Part shown: positions 36,968 through 49,449 of the stretch, in pieces
Layout of the letters: every line of letters begins with the position of its first letter
Position numbering within the stretch: position 1 is the first letter of the stretch
Assembly: GCF_964340395.1 (NCBI RefSeq)
Contig: NC_135567.1
Coordinates: 5,892,399 to 5,956,398 of the forward strand
Source: Glandiceps talaboti
Lineage: Eukaryota; Hemichordata; Enteropneusta; Spengelidae
Length of the DNA stretch: 64,000 nucleotides
Direction of reading: 5' to 3'
Notes under the pieces: model-generated
The model's input: the letters and a program-made list of their open reading frames with translations, nothing else
The model's database searches: none
Told to the model about the DNA's origin: nothing
Translations under genes and position numbers: made by a program

Positions 36968-37449
36968 ATTCCTAACTTCCTGCATGGTCGAGCACGTCAA
37001 TTGTTGTGTATGGTTCGTGGCTTACGGGCCCTGGCCGGGGGGGGGGGGGGGCAACTCCCATAGACGGGTATACGGGGAGGGTCCGCGTGAAAGGGGTCGT
37101 TTTTTTGCTGGTTGGTATCAGAAAGGGTATACTTTTCATGAAGTGTTGGTATCAGAAAGGGTCTGTAAATTAGACTATGCAATCTGGAAGCGTTTCATTC
37201 AACCCGTTTTTCTTTCTTGCCACTTCAGATCTAGGGCCACCTCCCCCTGAAAACCTTTGGTTTTAGTCACGTACAGCATACAATATTCCTGCAACCAGTA
37301 GAAAGAGGGGGAAGGGGACTCCGAACACCATCAATGTTAAATACATGTATGACATTACGTTTACCATGTAACCAACTATGGTTTGTTAGATCCTAACATA
37401 CAACACGTTTGAATTTAATGGAGATTACTACAAACAAATATGTGATTGT
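36968..37449. other. Unique sequence with G run and short direct repeats
   Basis: A G run of about 14 at 37037-37051, then TTGGTATCAGAAAGGGT occurring twice (about 37113 and 37147). No gene. Confidence 0.45.
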
Positions 37450-38075
37450 AGTATGGACTCACCAGCGTCTCCAGAGATCGCATTCCACAAACTTGAGTGC
37501 CGCATCATTGAAACACACATGGATAAAATATCACTTTGGACACGTTTCAGAGATGATATATTCATGCTATTCCGTGGCACACAAACTGAACTTAATATTC
37601 TGGGTGAAAAAATAAATGAAATGCACCCTACATTAAAATTTCCGTTGGTTAGCTCAGAAACGAAAGTGGTATACCTTGATGAGGTGCATACGAACATGCA
37701 GTAACGAAGAAAATTTCAAGATTAAATTGAAATTCTTCATAAACAAGTTGACACAAAGAGGATACAACGAAACAGAAGTGTTTCGCTCGTTAAAAGGGGT
37801 CCGATATGAAAATAGGGAGACATATCTCCAAAATCGGACACCAACTCAAGAGATTCCTCTAGTTTTCAAGACAACATATAGTCCCAACATCAAAAAGTCA
37901 AAACTAAAAGACTCGTTAACGAAATATTGGGAACTGCTAGAAAATAATGTAACATTGAACAAACTCTACCCGACCACGCCAATCATATCACAAAAAAGGA
38001 ACAATAATCTTAAAGACATACTTGTCACAACTAAACTGTATATAGTCCTCTGCCTCTAAAAGCCAGGCTGAAAAA
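37450..38075 (+). pseudogene. Penelope-like retroelement fragment (reverse transcriptase C-terminal half)
   Basis: Seen: frame one from 37453 contains LWTRFRDDIFMLFRGTQTEL, then NEMHPTLKFPLVSS and VVYLDEV. Shortly after, a second frame from about 37700 continues with FINKLTQRGYNETEVFRSLK, PLVFKTTYSPNIKKSKLKD and LNKLYPTTPIISQKR, then LKDILVTTKL. Known: 'W.R..DDIF', 'HPT.KF' and 'V.FLD' are the late RT motifs (active-site DD) of Penelope-like elements; the RGY and 'PLV.TY.P' blocks follow in that family, then a GIY-YIG endonuclease in complete copies. Inferred: this is a 5'-truncated, frameshifted relic; the endonuclease is not visible after 38075. A homologous relic lies on the minus strand at 63653-64000. 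Confidence 0.8.
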
Positions 38076-38194
38076 AGCTGATGATGTGTTATAATCTACC
38101 ATGCTGCCCTGTGCGAAAGTAGCATGCCTGTTGACAGCATTGTTATCTTTAACATCATCTACTACAAATATTTCTTGTCGCCATCTTCTGACCG

Positions 38195-38378
38195 ATCTGC
38201 CCAGAAGTTTATGAGTTTAAGTTTTTTTGACCAAATATGACATTTTTGACCCAAATCCCATACCTGTGATGCGATCATTGCTTTGAACAATTTCTCAACT
38301 AGACACCACACGTAATGTCACCAACTACCAATGAAATCAGTCTGGAAGTTTTTGTGTTGAAGCCGTACAGACACACAC

Positions 38379-38440
<62 letters not shown>

Positions 38441-38445
38441 TATAC
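38195..38445 (+). mobile_element. TAGCACAACTG-family body and CA tract fragment
   Basis: Body block GATCTGCCCAGAAGTTTATG, CTAGACACC block and (CA)n at 38372-38440; the usual TAGCACTACTGAACC tail is missing. Confidence 0.6.
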
Positions 38446-38802
38446 CCAAAGTTGTCTGACGTAATAGTAACTTACAAAATAAGTGTATAACTGTATTGCT
38501 GTCACTGTAAGTGCAACTCAGTTGTATCACAGAGCAAAATCGTTTATATACGTACAGTATTTCTAATCCATAGTTTGGTCAAAGTCCTTCAATCAGCACA
38601 AAAAGTTGTTCATCCAATCAGTGAACCTCAGCTGCCATAGTGACTCTAAACAGTATATACGTAGCATCCTGAGCTGACAAATAACTATATTTGGACATTA
38701 CATAACTGCTCCAATAAACACTAACTTTATGAGGTACTGTGTTATCGGTCATAATTTTGTGATTGATGCTAACTGTATGAGGGACTGAGTGGACGTTTGA
38801 TG
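38446..38802. other. Unique sequence, no gene seen
   Basis: No exon or repeat recognised. Confidence 0.45.
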
Positions 38803-38970
38803 GTAACAATACTGTATAGGAACTAGACTAGTGAGTGAAGGTGTAAATTGTAACAATACTGTACAGGAACTAGACTGTTAGTGGAGGTGTAAATGATAAC
38901 GATACTGTATAGGAACTAGACTGTGAGTGGAGATGTAAATGGTAATGATACTGTATAGGCACTAGACTGT
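38803..38970. repeat. About 47-bp tandem repeat, 3-4 diverged copies
   Basis: Each copy holds ATACTGTATAGGAACTAGAC followed by GTGAGTGGAGGTGTAAAT-type sequence. Confidence 0.8.
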
Positions 38971-40296
38971 GAATGGTCTAAAATTGATTTTGGTCAAAAT
39001 GGGTCTAAAATGGGGCATTGGGTTTCCAGGACTGGCCACACACCCCTACCAGAACTGGCTTCTGGTACCGCCTGGGAACTCTCCCGGTGCATTCATATAT
39101 CAAGTGACTATAGCTTTGTCAACACGTCATGTGCATTGTGAGTATACCTAAGTGTGGCCCCTGGGGGTACTCCTGCTTATCATATATATATATATACAAA
39201 TATGTGTTGTCCTTGGGGTGGGATTTCCAACCTTAAGTCGAAAATGGGTACTGTATCTTTAGAGATAAGGAGTCTAAAATGGGGTCCACTTTACACAATT
39301 TTCGATTTTGTTTGGTCTAAAATGGGGTCCTGGAAGGAACTACATAGTAAATTCTCGACTAGTTAAACATTTCTGGGAATTTCCCTTTGAGTTTCATCCA
39401 GCTAATTCGCTGGTTGACATTTTCATATCAGTGATTAATATGTATTTTATGGGGTATAGGTTTTTGGTCAAAATGGGTCTAAACTGGGATCTAGGGTTGA
39501 CAGCACTATCTGCACACTGTACTGCTTTATGTCTAATCTTCTTGGAGACTATCACACCGGACAAACAGTCGATCATGTATAAACTAGTATAAACTAGAGT
39601 TAATACATGAATGAGTGTGATAATCTCCAACAAGATAAGAGATAAAGCAAATTTTCGCAGTAACTAATCAATGCTAATTATAAGATTAAAGGTGTTTTAA
39701 TTTAGATAAAAGGAGAAGAATGGACAAGATGTCTTTATTTAGTCAATAAAGAGAGATTTATATACAGCTGAAAGAGAGAAAAGTAGCCAAGGAAAGAAGG
39801 GGAAAAAGTTTAATATCACAACAAAAATCAGTCAATTGATCAATATCACACACAAAATAAGTTTTATTTCATCACAAAAATTAATCATTCAATCAATCTA
39901 ACAATCAACTGAATAATAAACCGATCAATAAAGCGATTGGATTGATTAATCTATCACATGCTCACTGTCCCCTGTGATCAGACTAGCAGCTAGTCGTCTG
40001 TTTTGAAAACTACGACCACTAGGCGTTTTCAGGGATGGTACGGTAATTTCTAAACCAACGAATAATTTCTAGTCTACCTAGTAGGCTACCGGGGCATCAT
40101 TTTCTACACAGAGAGAGAGAGAGACACTATACATAAAAAAACACACATTGTCGGTCTTTGCTGAAATTTGTTGTTAGTCATTTGACATACATGTACAATG
40201 TAACAAGGCAGACATGACAATGCTATGACATTATTACTGCAACCACACAATCTGCAAGCAACAATACCAAAGTGGTTCATTCAAATACATTTTTTG
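38971..40296. other. Unique and weakly repetitive sequence, no gene seen
   Basis: The phrases GGTCAAAATGGGTCTAAA and TCTAAAATGGGGTCC recur at about 38991, 39270, 39315 and 39467, suggesting an old dispersed repeat. AT-rich to 40080, with a GA run near 40111. No credible exon. Confidence 0.45.
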
Positions 40297-40333
40297 ATTA
40301 GGTTCAGTAGTGCTATAGGCATGGCAAAGTGTC

Positions 40334-40410
<77 letters not shown>

Positions 40411-41655
40411 GGCTTAAAGTAAAAAAACTGCTGGACCGATTGCTTTGATATTTGGTGGTCATGTTACTTCTGATGACTAGTTAGAAAAATTTGTTCAAAT
40501 GAAATTGATTGAATCAGAGACGTGGGTTTTGGGTCAAAAAGGGGTGAGTAAATTACGAAATCTTCATGACATGATGATTCCCTCAGTGATATGCAAATAA
40601 GGGCTAAAAATGTGTCTTTTTGGTCAAAAAACTAAACTCCAGAAGTACTGGGCAGATTAATATGAAATTTGGTGGGAACATTCTTAAGGGTGAGTAAATT
40701 AAGAAATCTTCATGACATGATGATTCCCTCATTGATATGCAAATAAGGGCTAAAAATGTGTCTTTTTGGTCAAAAACCTATAATTCCAAAATTACTCAGC
40801 AGATTAAGCTGAAATTTAATGAGGATGCATCTTAGGGTGTATAGTTGAAGAATATTAAGTGATCTCATGAGTGATATGCAAATTAGGTGTAAAAATGTGA
40901 ATTTTGGTCCATTTCTCAAAAAGTACTTGGTCAGTGATACTGAAACTTGGTGAGATGTTTCTAGGAGTGTTATTCTGCAGATTTTCACAATTGGCCAATT
41001 GGCCCTTGCAACCATGACCACGTCCATAGCAACAGCAAAATGGTGGTGTATTTCACGTTTAATAACCACAGGGATTAAAAGACAATTGAATAAACTTTCA
41101 AAAAATGTATGTAAATTTGCCTAGCAACAGGACCACGCCCATAGCAACAGCCAAATAATCATGTATATTACAATGATAACAGGAATTGATAGAAAAATGA
41201 ATAAACGTTCAAAAAATGTATGGAAATATGCCTAGTAACACGACCACGCCCCATAGCAACAGCCAAGTGGTCACATATACATTTTGTACTGCAAAGATAA
41301 CAACACGGTTTTATAGACAAATGAATAAACATTCAAAAAATGTATGAAAATGTGCCTAGCAACAAAACCTTGACCATAGCAACAGTCAAAAAATCATGTA
41401 TATTGCAAAGATAACAATAGGGATTCATAGACAGGTGAATGAACATTGATAAAATGTATACAAATATATCTAGCAACATGGCCACACCCATACCAACAGA
41501 CAAAAGATTATATATAATACTTGTAGTATAAAAGCAGGGTTGCTAGGGCAACTGGATAATCACCACCTATACCTAGCATGACTGACCATGAGGATAAACA
41601 TTTTTAAAACTGTACAGTACAGTTGTGCTACAACGCCATTGGCGCTATTTTTTAT
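40297..41655 (-). mobile_element. TAGCACAACTG-ended dispersed element, longest copy, with expanded head
   Basis: Minus orientation: the tail (inverse of TAGCACTACTGAACC) is at 40297-40330, the (GT)n tract at 40336-40408, body blocks occupy 40420-41000, and the end TAGCACAACTG (as CAGTTGTGCTA near 41622-41632) is followed by CGCCATTGGCGCTATTTTTT. The head unit is amplified to about five copies of 112-123 bp (41007-41600), each with GCCTAGCAACA, CCACGCCCATAGCAACAG and a 'TTCAAAAAATGTATG' block. Confidence 0.8.
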
Positions 41656-42181
41656 TATTCTGCGTTCTTTCTTATTTTTATCAAGGCTGTCAAGATACAT
41701 TCTTCATTCTCTTTGATATTTTCTTTTGACAACCACTGAGAAAAACAAGACAAGGAATAATGTTATTAATAGATTGATGTGATGCCTAATACAAGACAAA
41801 AACACTAGTTGTAGTAGCTTCCAAACTGGTGTAATTGCAATAAACAAGTCAACTATCGGTCAGAATAGCTCCACTGGTTTTGGGTTTTTTTTCTGTTGAT
41901 TTTTGGTAACATGTGTAGAAGTGGTTCTGCTGCTAAGCCCTTCACTATGAAATTTTGTTTTAGCAAAGTAAGGCTGCTTTCACAAAAACTTGTTGGGGGG
42001 GGGGGGTCGGGAGATTTTAGGGGAGGGGACTTGAAAATATATGGATAGTGTGTGTGTGTGGGGGGGGTACCTGAAAAAATGTTATGGGTTGTAGGGGGAG
42101 GGGGGTACCTGAAAATAAATTGACATCATGACTTTTCAAACATGGGAAAATAAGCTTTTAAAATGTTGGTCTTCCTTTTTC

Positions 42182-42221
<40 letters not shown>

Positions 42222-42977
42222 GCGGCGCCGGCGGTGGCAGCTACAAACAACAGTTGCTCACAAGTTAGTAAAATGAAAAACAAAAACAGTCAAATTTTAA
42301 TTTTCTTTTAATAAACTGTTAATGTAATGATAAATTGAAATGGGCGAATTGAGTGGTACAGATTGTTTTTTGTCTGAAAATACCAGTGTCTCTCATGTAC
42401 ACTACTATCTACTGAAATTTGGTTCATTTAATGTGTGAAATTACCTTTACACTGTACTGAAAATATTCTTTGTGACATGACTGTTTTGGTCTGTGGTTAT
42501 CACAATGATATGTAACTTTTTCATGTAAATTCTTACCAGTATTAAATGACAGACAAATATGACAGACAACATTTTACATTTGCAGCTCTTGGAAGTTAAA
42601 AAACAAAGAGTTGGAAAAGGTCCATCTCAGCCTGCCATCAACATGTAAAAGATGCACCTGCACTAAAACATACTTGACAAGTATCAAAAACTTCTGTGCA
42701 AGGTATTTTTTCATCCTATAGATATAACTATAATTTTCAATACAAACTGTTAATAACACATTCTAAATATTTCCTAAAATTAGCATATTGGCAACGTCTG
42801 CTATATGTGAAACAGAAGACAATATCTCACAAGCTGAGTTATCAGAGAAAAAGTAAAAATAAGTTTTTTGCACATACTTTTCAACTTTGCATGATATACT
42901 ATTACTTGTAAATATAAAGATAAATAAATAAACTTTGACACTATATGGATGTATTCACAACACCATTAACATAAGAT
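41656..42977. other. Unique sequence with homopolymer and CAA tracts
   Basis: G runs at 41995-42006 and 42060-42067 and a (CAA)n tract at 42181-42220 followed by GCGGCGCCGGCGGTGGCAG. No exon is supported. Confidence 0.45.
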
Positions 42978-43624
42978 GATGGTAGTGAAAGACCACCAGA
43001 TGACTTCCAACCCCGTGCACAACTAAAACACCTGTATAGTAAAGGGTTAGTGTCAAGTAAAAATGTTGAGAAACTTGACGAATTGAGCAAGAAACTGTGT
43101 GTCAAGAAAGATATATTAAAGGGAGCAATCCTTCATTTAGAACAACACAGAACACTTGCCTCTATGAGGGAAAGAAAACGAATGAAAGAAAGGGAGCAAC
43201 GTGCTGAAAAAAATTTGATGAATATGCCTGGGATGCGCTTGTCAGAAACGGTGACATTTCCAAATTGAAATTGAAAGAACTTGATAAGTACCTTTCCAAC
43301 TATGAAATTCCAGCTGTGGCAGGAATGCACAAAATAGGCAAAGTTGAGGCTGTAAGATGCCACTATTATCAATCTAAAGAAAGTGAGAGTGATTTGTCAT
43401 CTGATGACAGTGACAGTGAGAATGATGATACAGCTAGTTCCAACTCTGATGAAGTTGAAGGAGAAATTGGGTCTGATGATGATGATGATGACAATGCCAT
43501 GTTTATATACATGTGGAAGGAGAGCTACTACTTGGAAATCAAAAATTTAAATAAACACATTCTGAGACTTTGTTTAAAATCCTGCATTCACCTTTGTAAT
43601 CTAACGTCAAAACCAGTCCAATAA
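42978..43624 (+). pseudogene. Frameshifted ORF: basic coiled region, SAP-like block, acidic tail
   Basis: Seen: an open frame through about 42978-43215 reads RAQLKHLYSKGLVSS, KLDELSKKLCVKKDILKGAI and a charged helix RERKRMKEREQRAEK. At an A7 run near 43208-43214 the sense moves to another frame: FDEYAWDALVRNGDISKLKL, ELDKYLSNYEIP, then a Ser/Asp/Glu tail with a run of six Asp. Known: 'L...EL..YL....' after a helix is the layout of a SAP-type DNA-binding hairpin; ORFs of this layout accompany mobile elements in invertebrates. Inferred: a transposon-derived gene fragment, inactivated by a one-base slip in the A run. I cannot name the family with certainty. The tail loses protein-like character after about 43505. 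Confidence 0.55.
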
Positions 43625-44067
43625 TCAGGCTCTTACAAGGTAAATGTATTGCCAGGTTCATTAAGATATACAATTACTATGATAACACATTTTACACAGA
43701 GAGTTGGTAAAATATTGTTCTTTAATATTCATTTTACAAACCTACTATTTTACCCCAAATTTTGCATATCAATAACTTGATCAATTTGTCTTGAACAAAG
43801 TGACATCTGCTCATCCCTAGACACCCACACAACAAATGTTAACTCAATTCGTCCAGTGAAGATTTTTGAAACATTTCTACCAAAACTTTCTATTTTAGAC
43901 CTAATTTGCATATTTATGATCCACCCAAACAAAAAAACTCAGACCTGAGTATTTCAGACATGAGCCTACCCCTATAACTCTGCTGCCTGTCTTTGACAAT
44001 GGAGTTAAAAATTACAGAGTGAGGTGGGGTTGACCATTAGACAAACATTAGGATATGTTGATGGTAT

Positions 44068-47000
44068 GGTATGGCATGAATGAAGACAGTACATATATTA
44101 TGATATGGCATGAAGACAGTACATATATTATGATATGGCATGAAGACAGTACATATATTATGATATGGCATGAAGACAGTACATATATTGTGATATGGCA
44201 TGAAGACAGTACATATATTATGATATGGCATGAAGACAGTACATATATTGTGATATGGCATGAAGACAGTACATATATTATGATATGGCATGAAGACAGT
44301 ACATATATTATGATATGGCATGAAGACAGTACATATATTATGATATGGCATGAAGACAGTACATATATTATGATATGGCATGAGGACAGTGAATATATTA
44401 TGATATGGCATGAAGACAGTGCATATATTATGATATGGCATGAAGACAGTACATATATTATGATATGGTATGAAGACAGTACATATATTATGATATGGCT
44501 TGAAGACAGTACATATATTATGATATGGCATGAAGACAGTACATATATTATGATATGGCATGAAGACAGTACATATATTATGATATGGCATGAAGACAGT
44601 ACATATATTATGATATGGCATGAAGACAGTACATATATTATGATATGGCATGAAGACAGTACATATATTGTGATATGGCATGAAGACAGTACATATATTA
44701 TGATATGGCTTGAAGACAGTACATATATTATGATATGGCATGAAGACAGTACATATATTATGATATGGTATGAAGACAGTACATATATTATGATATGGTA
44801 TGAAGACAGTACATATATTATGATATGGCTTGAAGACAGTACATATATTGGGATATGGCATGAAGACAGTACATATATTATGATATGGCTTGAAGACAGT
44901 ACATATATTATGATATGGCATGAAGACAGTACATATATTATGATATGGTATGAAGACAGTACATATATTATGATATGGCATGAAGACAGTACATATATTA
45001 TGATATGGCTTGAAGACAGTACATATATTGTGATATGGCATGAAGACTGTACATATATTATGATATGGCATGAAGACAGTACATATATTATGATATGGCT
45101 TGAAGACAGTACATATATTGTGATATGGCTTGAAGACAGTACATATATTATGATATGGCATGAAGACAGTACATATATTATGATATGGTATGAAGACAGT
45201 ACATATATTATGATATGGCATGAAGACAGTACATATATTATGATATGGCTTGAAGACAGTACATATATTATGATATGGCATGAAGACTGTACATATATTA
45301 TGATATGGCATGAAGACAGTACATATATTATGATATGGTATGAAGACAGTACATATATTATGATATGGCATGAAGACAGTACATATATTATGATATGGCA
45401 TGACGACAGTACATATATTATGATATGGCATGAAGACAGTACATATATTATGATATGGCATGAAGACAGTACATATATTATGATATGGCATGAAGACAGT
45501 ACATATATTATGATATGGCATGAAGACAGTACATATATTATGATATGGCATGAAGACAGTACATATATTATGATATGGCATGAAGACAGTACATATATTA
45601 TGATATGGCATGAAGACAGTACATATATTGTGATATGGCATGAAGACAGTACATATATTATGATATGGCTTGAAGACAGTACATATATTATGATATGGCA
45701 TGAAGACAGTACATATATTATGATATGGCTTGAAGACAGTACATATATTGTGATATGGTATGAAGACAGTACATATATTATGATATGGCATGAAGACAGT
45801 ACATATATTATGATATGGCATGAAGACAGTACATATATTATGATATGGCATGAAGACAGTACATATATTATGATGTGGTATGAAGACAGTACACATATTA
45901 TGATATGGCATGAAGACAGTACATATATTATGATATGGCATGAAGACAGTACATATATTATGATATGGCATGAAGACAGTACATATATTATGATATGGCA
46001 TGAAGATAGTACATATATTATGATATGGCATGAAGACAGTACATATATTATGATATGGCATGAAGACAGTACATATATTATGTTATGGCATGAAGACAGT
46101 ACATATATTATGATATGGCATGAAGACAGTACATACATTATGATATGGCATGAAGACAGTACATATATTGTGATATGGCACGAAGACAGTACATATATTA
46201 TGATATGGCATGAAGACAGTACATATATTGTGATATGGCATGAAGACAGTACATATATTATGATATGGCACGAAGACAGTACATATATTGTGATATGGCA
46301 TGAAGACAGTACATATATTATGATATGGCACGAAGACAGTACATATATTATGATATGGCATGAAGACAGTACATATATTATGATATGGCATGAAGACAGT
46401 ACATATATTATGTTATGGCATGACGACAGTACATATATTATGATATGGCATGAAGACAGTACATATATTATGTTATGGCATGACGACAGTACATATATTA
46501 TGATATGGCATGAAGACAGTACATATATTATGATATGGCATGAAGACAGTACATATATTATGATATGGCATGAAGACAGTACATATATTATGATATGGCA
46601 TGAAGACAGTACATATATTGTGATATGGCATGAAGACAGTACATATATTATGATATGGCATGAAGACAGTACATATATTGTGATATGGCATGAAGACAGT
46701 ACATACATTATAATATGGCATGAAGACAGTACATATATTATGATGTGGTATGAAGACAGTACACATATTATGATATGGCATGAAGACAGTACATATATTA
46801 TGATATGGCATGAAGACAGTACATATATTATGTTATGGCATGACGACAGTACATATATTATGATATGGCATGAAGACAGTACATATATTATGATATGGCA
46901 TGAAGACAGTACATATATTATGATATGGCATGAAGACAGTACATATATTGTGATATGGCATGAAGACAGTACATATATTATGATATGGCATGAATACAGT

Positions 47001-47613
47001 ACATATATTATGATATGGCATGAAGACAGTACATATATTATGATATGGCATGAAGACAGTACATATATTGTGATATGGCATGAAGACAGTACATATATTA
47101 TGATATGGCATGAAGACAGTACATATATTATGATATGGCATGAAGACAGTACATATATTGTGATATGGCATGAAGACAGTACATATATTATGATATGGCA
47201 TGAAGACAGTACATATATTATGATATGGCATGAAGACAGTACATATATTATGATATGGCATGAAGACAGTACATATATTGTGATATGGCATGAAGACAGT
47301 ACATATATTATGATATGGCATGAAGACAGTACATATATTGTGATATGGCATGAAGACAGTACATATATTATGATATGGCATGAAGACAGTACATATATTA
47401 TGATATGGCATGAAGACAGTACATATATTGTGATATGGCATGAAGACAGTACATATATTATGTTATGGCATGAAGACAGTACATATATTATGATATGGCA
47501 TGAAGACAGTACATATATTATGATATGGCATGAAGACAGTACATATATTATGATATGGCATGAAGACAGTACATATATTGTGATATGGCATGAAGACAGT
47601 ACATATATTATAT
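44068..47613. repeat. 30-bp tandem satellite, about 118 copies
   Basis: The unit is TGATATGGCATGAAGACAGT followed by ACATATATTA. With a period of 30 (ten codons) the array is open on the plus strand as DSTYIMIWHE repeats for 1186 codons, and on the minus strand as IYVLSSCHII repeats (1219 codons) and MPYHNICTVF repeats (674 codons). Variants (GGCT/GGTA, ATTG, GACGAC, CACGAAG) are shared among non-adjacent units, indicating block amplification. The open frames follow from the unit lacking a stop and do not indicate a gene. Confidence 0.95.
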
Positions 47614-47930
47614 AGCACCTAGTAGCAGTCAAACTATGTTCATTTGTCCTTACAATAAATGCTACCATGTAAACAATGATAGACTTAAAGGGGAACACAT
47701 CCCACAAAATACAGACATTTTTTTCATACTTTGAGTGTTTTGGAATAAGATAGTTCCTTATTTTAAAACTGAGAATTTTAGATTTACCACTTTTAACAGA
47801 ATATATTCTATTTATAACTCCTTGTCATTTGATATTTCATTTGTTAGAAATAAACAAACATTTGAAGAATTGTAATACTCAGATTGCAAATCATTACCAC
47901 GAGCTACTCGTGAACAGGTTTGATCATGAG

Positions 47931-48191
47931 AATCCCTGGGTACCTGGGTGTCAGTTTGATATTGTACAAAATCCCAGTACCTGGGTGTCAGTTTGTTATT
48001 GTACAAAATCCCAGTACCTGGGTGTCAGTTTGTTATTGTACAAAATCCCAGTACCTGGGTGTCAGTTTGTTATTGTACAAAATCCCAGTACCTGGGTGTC
48101 AGTTTGTTATTGTACAAAATCCCAGTACCTGGGTGTCAGTTTGTTATTGTACAAAATCCCAGTACCTGGGTGTCAGTTTGTTATTGTACAA
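47931..48191. repeat. 37-bp tandem repeat, 7 copies
   Basis: The unit is ATCCCAGTACCTGGGTGTCA followed by GTTTGTTATTGTACAAA; starts at 47971 and 48008 are 37 bp apart. Each unit contains the palindrome CCCAGTACCTGGG. Confidence 0.95.
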
Positions 48192-48203
48192 TTTGTTGTT
48201 TAA

Positions 48204-48670
48204 TGTAGTTTTTATGGGTGTTTCTATTTATCTTGTATTGTAACTGTAGTTTTTATGGGTGTTTCTATTTATCTTGTATTGTAACTGTAGTTTTTTTGGG
48301 TGTTTCTATTTATCTTGTATTGTAACTGTAGTTTTTATGGGTGTTTCTATTTATCTTGTATTGTAACTGTAGTTTTTATGGGTGTTTCTATTTATCTTGT
48401 ATTGTAACTGTAGTTTTTATGGGTGTTTCTATTTATCTTGTATTGTAACTGTAGTTTTTATGGGTGTTTCTATTTATCTTGTATTGTAACTGTAGTTTTT
48501 ATGGGTGTTTCTATTTATCTTGTATTGTAACTGTAGTTTTTATGGGTGTTTCTATTTATCTTGTATTGTAACTGTAGTTTTTATGGGTGTTTCTATTTAT
48601 CTTGTATTGTAACTGTAGTTTTTGTGGGTGTTTCTATTTATCTTGTATTGTAACTGTAGTTTTTGTGGGT
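48204..48670. repeat. 41-bp tandem repeat, about 11 copies
   Basis: The unit is TGTAGTTTTTATGGGTGTTT followed by CTATTTATCTTGTATTGTAAC; starts at 48204 and 48245. It follows the 37-bp array with only 12 bp between. Confidence 0.95.
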
Positions 48671-49159
48671 TGTCTTTTATGTCTATGTATATTTGTTTTG
48701 GGGTCCATTTTTATAGTGGTTTGTCACCTGTGTGGACTGCCTGACTAATGTCAAAGTTCAATCAATCAATCATTTCATGGCATTATTACATCACCTAAAT
48801 TACACACAATTTCAGAAATACACCAATCTTACATTGGTCCCCAGTGGTGGATTGTTTCAGTAAAGTTGCCCCTGCTTCATGAGTTAGCAAACATGAATAT
48901 TCAATAGATGAACAATAACTATTCATTACTCATAAGCTTATTACTTTAGTGAAAAGATCTTGAATATTCATTGTGCATCTACTGAATATGTAGATTTCTT
49001 ACACCCACAAAAATCAATGTGGGTCCAAACCTACACTAATCAGTCAATTCAGCATACGTTAAAATTGATTGAGTGAGTTATATATCATGAAGTGACCTTG
49101 GGAACCCATATTTTATTTCATTTCCAAGAGTTGTGTTCCGTTTTAAACTGGGAGATAAC
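48671..49159. other. Right part of the TTAA-flanked element, no gene
   Basis: Non-coding; contains GAATATTCA-type short palindromes at 48894-48970. Confidence 0.4.
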
Positions 49160-49275
49160 AGAGCCAATTAGTTTGTAACATGGCAAGAAAATATACATTC
49201 AGAATTGTGTAATGGTACAAGATACATTCAGAATTGTGTAATGGTACAAGATACATTCAGAATTGTGTAATGGTA
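49160..49275. repeat. 29-bp tandem repeat, 3 copies
   Basis: ATACATTCAGAATTGTGTAA followed by TGGTACAAG, three copies from about 49192. Confidence 0.85.
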
Positions 49276-49355
49276 ACCACCAAAATATCTAGATGTGTAT
49301 GTAGACAATCACATCATACTACAGTCACATAATATATACATGTTTTCAAACTTAC

Positions 49356-49449
49356 GTTGATATCCTCAGAGGCATACTTGTCACCATATTTTACAACCAT
49401 TTCGCTAAGTATTTCATCATATTTAGATTTATTCACGTCATCATCCTTC
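49356..49449 (-). CDS. Internal coding exon, unknown; possible upstream exon of the ankyrin gene
   Basis: Seen: on the minus strand a good acceptor (GAACGCTTACACACAG) precedes 94 nt with one open frame: one base completing a codon, then KDDDVNKSKYDEILSEMVVK and YGDKYASEDIN. A consensus donor (GTAAGTTTG) leaves phase 0. The incoming phase needs two bases from the previous exon, which the candidate at 52196-52296 supplies. The strongly charged helical peptide matches no domain I can name. It may join the phase-0 exon at 24915-25001, making the exon at 36205-36234 an alternative start, or it may belong to a neighbouring minus-strand gene whose later exon I did not find. Confidence 0.65.

Larger units (their letters stand above)
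47685..49155. mobile_element. TTAA-flanked Kolobok-like element carrying two tandem arrays
   Basis: The left end TTAAAGGGGAACACATCCC resembles the ends of the 30.7-kb element (AGGGGAATACCACTCC). The right end (GTGTTCCGTTTTAAA, about 49133-49153) is its diverged inverse. The arms are only weakly matched beyond about 20 bp, so the boundaries are provisional. Confidence 0.45.

Noticed and set aside
37450-38075. Viral or LTR-retrotransposon reverse transcriptase
   Set aside because: The 'W.R..DDIF', 'HPT.KF' and following RGY/'PLVFKTTY' blocks are those of Penelope-like elements; no LTR, gag or protease is seen.
44055-47707. Giant ORFs of about 1,186 and 1,219 codons on opposite strands
   Set aside because: Both are translations of the same 30-bp satellite, stop-free because the period is ten codons. 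They have no start context, domain or splice signal.
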